From: Macrolepiota albuminosa
Lineage: Eukaryota; Basidiomycota; Agaricomycetes; Agaricales; Agaricaceae
NCBI GenBank assembly: GCA_027475525.1
Contig: JAMWFC010000082.1
Location: forward strand, 2,356,001 to 2,420,000
Reading direction: 5' to 3'
DNA length: 64,000 bases
Positions 58,432 through 64,000 of this stretch are shown here, one piece after another. The translations under genes were made by a program, and so were the position numbers. How positions within the stretch are numbered: the stretch's first letter is position 1; each line of letters starts with the position of its first letter. The notes under the pieces were generated by a model. The model was not told where the DNA came from. It saw nothing but the letters and a program-made list of their open reading frames with translations, and ran no database searches.

Positions 58432-61400
58432 ATGTTGGCGAATGTGCAATCCGCAGCTCCCGCTTGGCAGACCGAAGAACTACAAGATGAATGGATCGAG
58501 CTTGAAGAGGATGGCGACGACGAGGACGACAACTTAACATACGGAACACGCTCCATATCACTAACTGCTCCACTAGCCACACATATCTATACCAACGATG
58601 ATGGTCGAACTTAACATACGGAACACGCTCCATATCACTAACTGCTCCACTAGCCACACATATCTATACCAACGATGATGGTCGAGAGACGCGTCTTTAT
58701 CGCGACCTTCTTCCGCGGCTGCAGGCGGGACGTTTCTAATTCGTGAAGACGTACCGAGTGAGCCGTTGCTCGCGAAGACGCCTGGTCGCCAGAAGAAGGG
58801 GATCATCAAGGACTTTTTCAGTCCTCTTCCCCTAGAACGGATGTTTGAACCGCCATCTCCACCACCACGTAAACCGAAATCAGAAGCAACATATATTCAT
58901 ATTCCACCATCTATTACATCTCAACCATCTAGCGACGGGAACCCGCAGGACGAAATAGTCGAGACAGACATACCCGATATGAAATCGTTTCACGGGAAAA
59001 AGGCGAACATCAGCTGTAAATTCACCTTTGCAGTGCCGCTTACTCCCAAATCCGTCGACAATGGAGTCTTATCGCGACCACAGAGCACACCTTATCCTCT
59101 GACTAAAACCGCACCAAACACCGACCCCCGTCTACGTCTATTCCAATTTCAATATGATACCTATACACGCGAGCATCTATCTGCTATGGTTGACTCGATT
59201 GCTCTCAATTCCGGAACTGGCACGACCCCATCTCCTCCGAGCTTCAACCACCTCTCGCGAGTCTCTGAAGTTGATGGATCGGTTGAAACCATGTCCCGCT
59301 TGAGGAGTGCTAAACGCGTTAAACTGAGCCCTCGAAGTGATTATGGAGAAGGAGATGGAGATGGAGCTTCGATTGCGAGACCACAGATTCTAGGAAAAAA
59401 CTGAGCCCTCGAAGTGATTATGGAGAAGGAGATGGAGATGGAGCTTCGATTGCGAGACCACAGATTCTAGGAAAGATTATGTAGGCGAGTCCAAGTCTCT
59501 TATGCAGCAGATCAAGCAAGCACGCGACTTTTCTACTATATCTACCATGCCCAGTACCCGCAATGCGTCAATTGATAATCTTGATGTGAACGCAGGTATT
59601 ATAACTTTTCTACTATATCTACCATGCCCAGTACCCGCAATGCGTCAATTGATAATCTTGATGTGAACGCAGGTATTATATTTTCGCTGTTTTTGTACTA
59701 GATTAAAAACGTTTTTTTAGACCCGCCGTCGTCCTCTCAAGTTCCTGCTTGCGGTACAGAGCACACAAACTGCGGGTCATTCACGGCTGCCAGCTATAGA
59801 CAACATCGTCCTCTCAAGTTCCTGCTTGCGGTACAGAGCACACAAACTGCGGGTCATTCACGGCTGCCAGCTATAGACAACAGCAGCGGCATTGATGGCC
59901 CAAATAAAGAACGACATGAAAGGACAAAAACGTCTTTTCTCAGGCGATACAGCGACGTCATCTGCTCGATGTCGTGATGAGGATAAATCTGGCTCGTTCT
60001 CCTCGAGTGCAGATACCGCTGCTCGTCAGGAAAGGCGAGAAGTCAACCAATGCAGAAACCAATCTACGAAACCCAAGCACAAACCAAGTCCTAAGAAGTC
60101 TCGTCGGCTCCAGGCTGAGCCCGACGGTCTCATCGAGGATGTCGCTCAGCTGTCTATCCGCGATCGGAGATCTTTCTCTAGCAGTTCATTCCACTCCTCT
60201 CACCCCTCATCTACCCAGCGGACGATCTTTTCCCGGAGTGCATCTCTTTCTAGCCGGCCTCTTTCTACACTCTCCACTGCCCCGTCATCACTTGCACCCC
60301 CAGCCTATCCCCCATCACTACGCAACACTGACGACCTCAACCGATTTGTTTCTTCTAGTACCGCATCCGGGACGACGTTGACGTGCAACAGCGTGCCGTC
60401 GTTCGCGAAACATGCGGGTCCGCCCCAGATTCGCACTATCGCGCCTGCGGATATGCCGCCCGTGCCTGAGGTGTACAACGGGATGCTGTTTGATAAAGTC
60501 ATGATGAAGTGGGTGAAGAATACTACTGCCCGGAGTGCGCAGGACCACAACGGCGGGCGCGCTCCGTCCGAGGGGCCCAGCGAGGACCCGTTTGGTGACA
60601 TCGAAAGCTTGAGAGACGACTCGAGAGAGAGAGAGGCTGATCGTGAGACCCCTGAACGTCCCGCTGAGATGAGCCGGATTGAGGAGCAGTCCGAGGACGA
60701 AGCAGAGTTGAATAATAATCATAGTTTTTCGACTGACGAGGCGTCGGCGCACATTTCGAGGAGCAGTCCGAGGACGAAGCAGAGTTGAATAATAATCATA
60801 GTTTTTCGACTGACGAGGCGTCGGCGCACATTTCCAAGGCATGATTGGCGGCATGGATACTTTTGAGGACGATGCGACGACTGACTCGGAAGATGACGAT
60901 GACGACGAAGGCGAGGGAGGAGGAGGAGGACCAGGTACACATTTTGATTTTTCTGCGTTTAATTATTATGAGATGCAGGAATCGGTGTCGATGGAGAGCC
61001 CGCCTATGGAGGCGCATCTGGTTCTTCCGCTGCCGGGGGTAGTCGCGACTCCGCTGGCGGCGCCGAACACGCCTGCGATTCGGTCTGCGATGAAGAACGC
61101 GGTGGCTTGCCGGGGGTAGTCGCGACTCCGCTGGCGGCGCCGAACACGCCTGCGATTCGGTCTGCGATGAAGAACGCGGTGGCTGCGACGCCGCTGTACC
61201 GGGCGCACCGACGTTCGGTGAGTTTTTCTGACGGCAAGAGAGAGGGCCCTATACAGGTCTCGAGGAGAGCACGACGACTGAGGGCGGCGATGAAGTGAGT
61301 GCAGTCGTGCAGTCTGCGCGTTCGAAGCGGATCGCGCAGATGATGGAGGCTTTGGAAGATGACGGTTTGTGGTATCGCTTCTCGTATGTTTGGTTCTGAG

Positions 61401-63378
61401 TAGTTGCAGACGGCGACTCTCCTACGAAAGTAGCGTATGTGGGACCGACACGCCGGGCCAACGCCGACGCGACTTTTCTTACAGAGTGTTCGTTTGCAGT
61501 GTCTCACGAGCGTCTTGTGGAGGTGATTACGGACGTGGAACCGTTCACCCCACACTGGGACCAGCTGAAATCTATCAACTTGTCTGGTAAGAGGCTGGAG
61601 AGCGTCGCGCGGCTCAAAGAGTTTTTGCCCCGTCTCGAGGCGCTGAATCTATCAACTTGTCTGGTAAGAGGCTGGAGAGCGTCGCGCGGCTCAAAGAGTT
61701 TTTGCCCCGTCTCGAGGCGCTGAATCTGTACGCGTGTTTTTTTATTTCCTGGTGACGGCGGTTGCTGAGTTTTGGTTAGGAATTCCAATCAGTTGTCATG
61801 GCTGAGTGGAATTCCAGGGTCGGTGAGAACATTGTCTGTTGCGTCAAACAGGTGAGACGGACCCGCGTAACATGGCGAATCTTAAATTTTTCCGAAAATT
61901 AGCCTCACAGGGCTCACGTCGTACAGCCATGTACTCAATCTCTCGAGACTGGATATCAGCCGAAACGATGTGGAATCTCTGAAACGTGAAATTTTATTTA
62001 TTTTTTTTTTTCACTTGGGGTTGACGGCACGCAGAGCTTGGATGTCTGCGGCACCTCAAGGAACTCAAGGCGGACGGAAATAAGATCAAAAGCTTGGAAG
62101 GATTGGAGCGCATGTGTAGACTGGTAAGGCTTAGTCTACAGGGCAACGCGATCGAAACGGTGGATTTCAATCAGAATAGATGGTAAGTGTCGGCACATGG
62201 ACGGTCATGTGGGGACTAAAAAAAGAGACGGCAGGACGCGTCTGGGGATGCTAAATCTAAGCCAGAACCGATTGGAAAGAATGGTGGGGCTGGGATCACT
62301 GGAAGGACTTGTTTCATTGAATATAGGTGTGTAAGATTAGTTGACGTTTCGATGATGGGGGTAGCTAAGGAGATAAATAGACGATAACGAGCTCGGGGAA
62401 CTGGAAGTGGATGGGAGTATGCCCAAGTTGCGTGTACTCCGCGCGAGTGGCAACCGGCTGAGAGAGCTCCGCGTAGAAATGATGCCGAACCTTGGCACGC
62501 TGTATGCGGATAACAACTGCCTTGGGAGTGTCGTAAAGGTAGAGGGATTGACTAAGCTGGAAAATCTTAGCGTGCGGAATCAGAGCGGGCTTGGACTGTA
62601 AGGCAGCGAAAAAGCTTGTTGATGATGATGGACTAAAAAATTATGCAGCAAGGTTTTGACCCGCGATGTTCGCGATGTAAAGCGACTGTACCTCTCTGGT
62701 GGGATACTATTTTTTGGATTAATTAATTGCTGACAAAAATACAGGGAATCCCCTGCAGACGGGGTTTGTGAACGAGGCGTGTACTATTTTTTGGATTAAT
62801 TAATTGCTGACAAAAATACAGGGAATCCCCTGCAGACGGGGTTTGTGAACGAGGCGTGTACACTTTGCAGTATCTAGAGTTGGCAGGGTGCCGGCTGACG
62901 GGGCTGCCCGACATGGGGCAGCTGATGCCCAACCTGCGGGTGCTGAATCTCAACTATAATTTCCTAGAAGACGTGCGGGCGCTGGAAGGACTGCGACGAC
63001 TGCAGAAGCTGTCGCTGATTGGGTCGCGGGTGGGGAGCACCAAGGCGCTGATACGGCTGGGAGAGCAGCTTGGGGATGTGGAGATGCTGGACTTTCGGTA
63101 GGCGGGGAATTTGTAAACAAAGGGAATAACTGACGGGCAGCAGGATGAACCCATGTACGCTGGGATGGTATCTGCCGGTGGTGGTGGGAGGCGGGCCGGG
63201 GGGGGATGGACGGTTTCGACGGGACTTGCCGGACGGGATGTACCTGGGACGACTAGCATACCGGGGTCTGTTGATGGGAGCGTGTGAGAGGCTGCGCTGG
63301 CTGGATGGGGTGGAGGTGACGGAAAAGGAAAGAAGGAAGGCACATGAGATGATGGACGATTTGCGTTTGCGTAGATAA
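58432..63378 (+). CDS. CDC11/NUD1-like leucine-rich-repeat scaffold of the septation/mitotic-exit network
   Basis: The likely start is ATG at 58432 (MLANVQSAAPAWQTEELQDE), giving the N-terminal W..E.L.DEWIE motif of the family. A long disordered Ser/Pro/Asp-rich region follows: KTPGRQKKGIIKDFFSPLPL, PPVPEVYNGMLFDKVMMKWV, TPAIRSAMKNAVAATPLYRA, HRRSVSFSDGKREGPIQ. The C-terminal third is a leucine-rich-repeat domain of about ten repeats, e.g. LKSINLSGKRLESVARLKEF, VLNLSRLDISRNDVESLK, LKELKADGNKIKSLEGLERM, LQYLELAGCRLTGLPDMGQL, with an LRR cap (MNPCTLGWYLP..) ending DDLRLRR (TAA 63376-63378). Such proteins anchor kinases and Tem1/Spg1 signalling at spindle pole bodies. Eight 77-bp duplications cut the gene into fragments. 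One more base is missing near 61260. Confidence 0.8.
58531..58684. repeat. 77-bp perfect tandem duplication 23
   Basis: Units 58531-58607 and 58608-58684 in the CDC11-like gene. One base short before RDASLSRPSSAAAGG. Confidence 0.95.
59321..59474. repeat. 77-bp perfect tandem duplication 24
   Basis: Units 59321-59397 and 59398-59474 in the CDC11-like gene. One base short between PQILG and DYVGESKSL. Confidence 0.95.
59527..59680. repeat. 77-bp perfect tandem duplication 25
   Basis: Units 59527-59603 and 59604-59680. It ends inside an intron of the CDC11-like gene, so it gives no frame test. Confidence 0.95.
59729..59882. repeat. 77-bp perfect tandem duplication 26
   Basis: Units 59729-59805 and 59806-59882 in the CDC11-like gene. 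One base short before AAALMAQIKNDMKG. Confidence 0.95.
60681..60834. repeat. 77-bp perfect tandem duplication 27
   Basis: Units 60681-60757 and 60758-60834 in the CDC11-like gene. One base short between ASAHIS and GMIGGMDTFED. Confidence 0.95.
61031..61184. repeat. 77-bp perfect tandem duplication 28
   Basis: Units 61031-61107 and 61108-61184 in the CDC11-like gene. Exact collapse gives KNAVAATPLYRAHRRSVSF. Confidence 0.95.
61569..61722. repeat. 77-bp perfect tandem duplication 29
   Basis: Units 61569-61645 and 61646-61722 in the first leucine-rich repeat. Collapse is exact. Confidence 0.95.
62705..62858. repeat. 77-bp perfect tandem duplication 30
   Basis: Units 62705-62781 and 62782-62858, intron end plus LRR exon. 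One base short before YTLQYLELAGC. Confidence 0.95.
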
Positions 63379-63567
63379 GCACGGAGGTGCCTGATGATCA
63401 AATTAAGCCATGTAGGGGATGCGGGCCAGTTCCTGCCAGTTCGCGCCATCTGGCCGGGGCGGATTTGATGGTGATTAATGTGGTTCGTTCCTAGATGGGC
63501 GATCCTACTCGCTCGCTCGCGCCTTAAAACGGAGGGCGTGTCGGTGGAGAGGCATCGACCCCTGCAA

Positions 63568-64000
63568 ATGCCGACTGAGCATACTCTGCCCGCGCACGAG
63601 CTCAATTCGTACAACGTCGCCCAGCTCCAGTACGCCCTGTATGCCTGCCTGTCTGTCTGTCATCTGTCAGCTCACCTGCCCCAGCAGCGACAGCAAGAAC
63701 CACTTTCTGCCTCCCGATCTCGCCCCAAACGTCATGTCTGTCGTCAGCTCACCTGCCCCAGCAGCGACAGCAAGAACCACTTTCTGCCTCCCGATCTCGC
63801 CCCAAACGTCATGTCTGTCCGTTCTTTTTCTTTGTGATCCCGCCGCTCATCGTGACTCCAGCATTGAGCCGGACCTCGACTACGAGTCCCGCCGCATGTC
63901 CGCCTCTGCCGCCTCGACCACCGACACCGACAGCACGAACCAGTCTCGTCCCGACAAGCGTTCCCTCACGCCCGCAGACAGTCCCCAGCCCAAGCGAACC
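63568..64000 (+). CDS. Unassigned gene, 5' part only (runs off the window)
   Basis: ATG at 63568 opens MPTEHTLPAHELNSYNVAQL. After the 77-bp duplication at 63666 the frame is unclear. In one frame near the window end the sequence reads DSSIEPDLDYESRRMSASAA and TDSTNQSRPDKRSLTPADSP, a Ser/Thr/Pro-rich disordered segment. No family is recognised. Confidence 0.35.
63666..63819. repeat. 77-bp perfect tandem duplication 31
   Basis: Units 63666-63742 and 63743-63819 in the partial last gene. The frame effect is not resolved. Confidence 0.95.

Noticed and set aside
11850..63819. Reading the 77-bp tandem repeats as a new biological repeat system
   Set aside because: The units are unrelated in sequence to each other, always perfect and always the same length, and collapsing them restores conserved proteins. 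An assembly cause is far simpler.
1..64000. CRISPR array, LTR retrotransposon, rRNA genes, telomere repeats or a biosynthetic gene cluster
   Set aside because: No spacer-repeat pattern, reverse transcriptase, integrase, rRNA-like stretch, telomeric repeat, or PKS/NRPS/terpene-synthase signature was found on either strand.

Overview
The window reads as nuclear DNA of a filamentous basidiomycete, probably an Agaricomycete. Genes are dense on both strands and cut by many introns of about 45-60 nt with GT..AG ends. The gene set fits: a fungal phytochrome hybrid histidine kinase, a DUG2 protein with WD40 and M20 domains, an IWR1, a Vip1-type RRM protein and a CDC11/NUD1-like leucine-rich-repeat scaffold. 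No bacterial, viral, plasmid or CRISPR feature was seen.

Layout. At 0-2.3 kb are the 3' end of a PRP2/DHX16 splicing helicase, a short-chain dehydrogenase and an unassigned ORF. Two near-identical copies of a class III CoA-transferase gene (3.2-5.0 and 9.7-11.4 kb) flank a repeat-rich block that is almost free of CpG. That block holds a 900-bp element with 39-bp terminal inverted repeats, a recurring hairpin and a tRNA-derived SINE-like piece. From 12.9 to 34.8 kb come CHL1 helicase (+), a GT61 glycosyltransferase (-), a large acidic nuclear protein with SUMO-interaction-like motifs (-), DUG2 (+) and phytochrome (-). From 35 to 52.5 kb come an ABHD12-like hydrolase (-), a threonine-synthase-like relic, a BOR1-type transporter (+), a histidine-acid-phosphatase-like protein (+), IWR1 (-), UreG (-), USB1 (+), a YEA4-type nucleotide-sugar transporter (-), a decayed methyltransferase (-) and the Vip1-type protein (-). 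After 53.6 kb come an unassigned Ser/Pro-rich protein, about 4 kb with no recognisable gene, the CDC11/NUD1-like scaffold and the start of one more gene. The genes are ordinary housekeeping and signalling functions rather than one pathway; no biosynthetic or defence cluster is visible.

The strongest unexplained structure is technical. There are 31 perfect tandem duplications, every one with a period of exactly 77 bp, scattered over coding, intronic and intergenic DNA. They break reading frames in at least seven genes. In all 17 cases that can be tested, collapsing the two copies restores the expected protein, exactly in 7 and with one extra base just 3' of the second copy in 10. This fits unmerged overlaps of a k=77 de Bruijn graph assembly, possibly at heterozygous sites of a dikaryon. 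Anyone annotating this window should collapse these units first.
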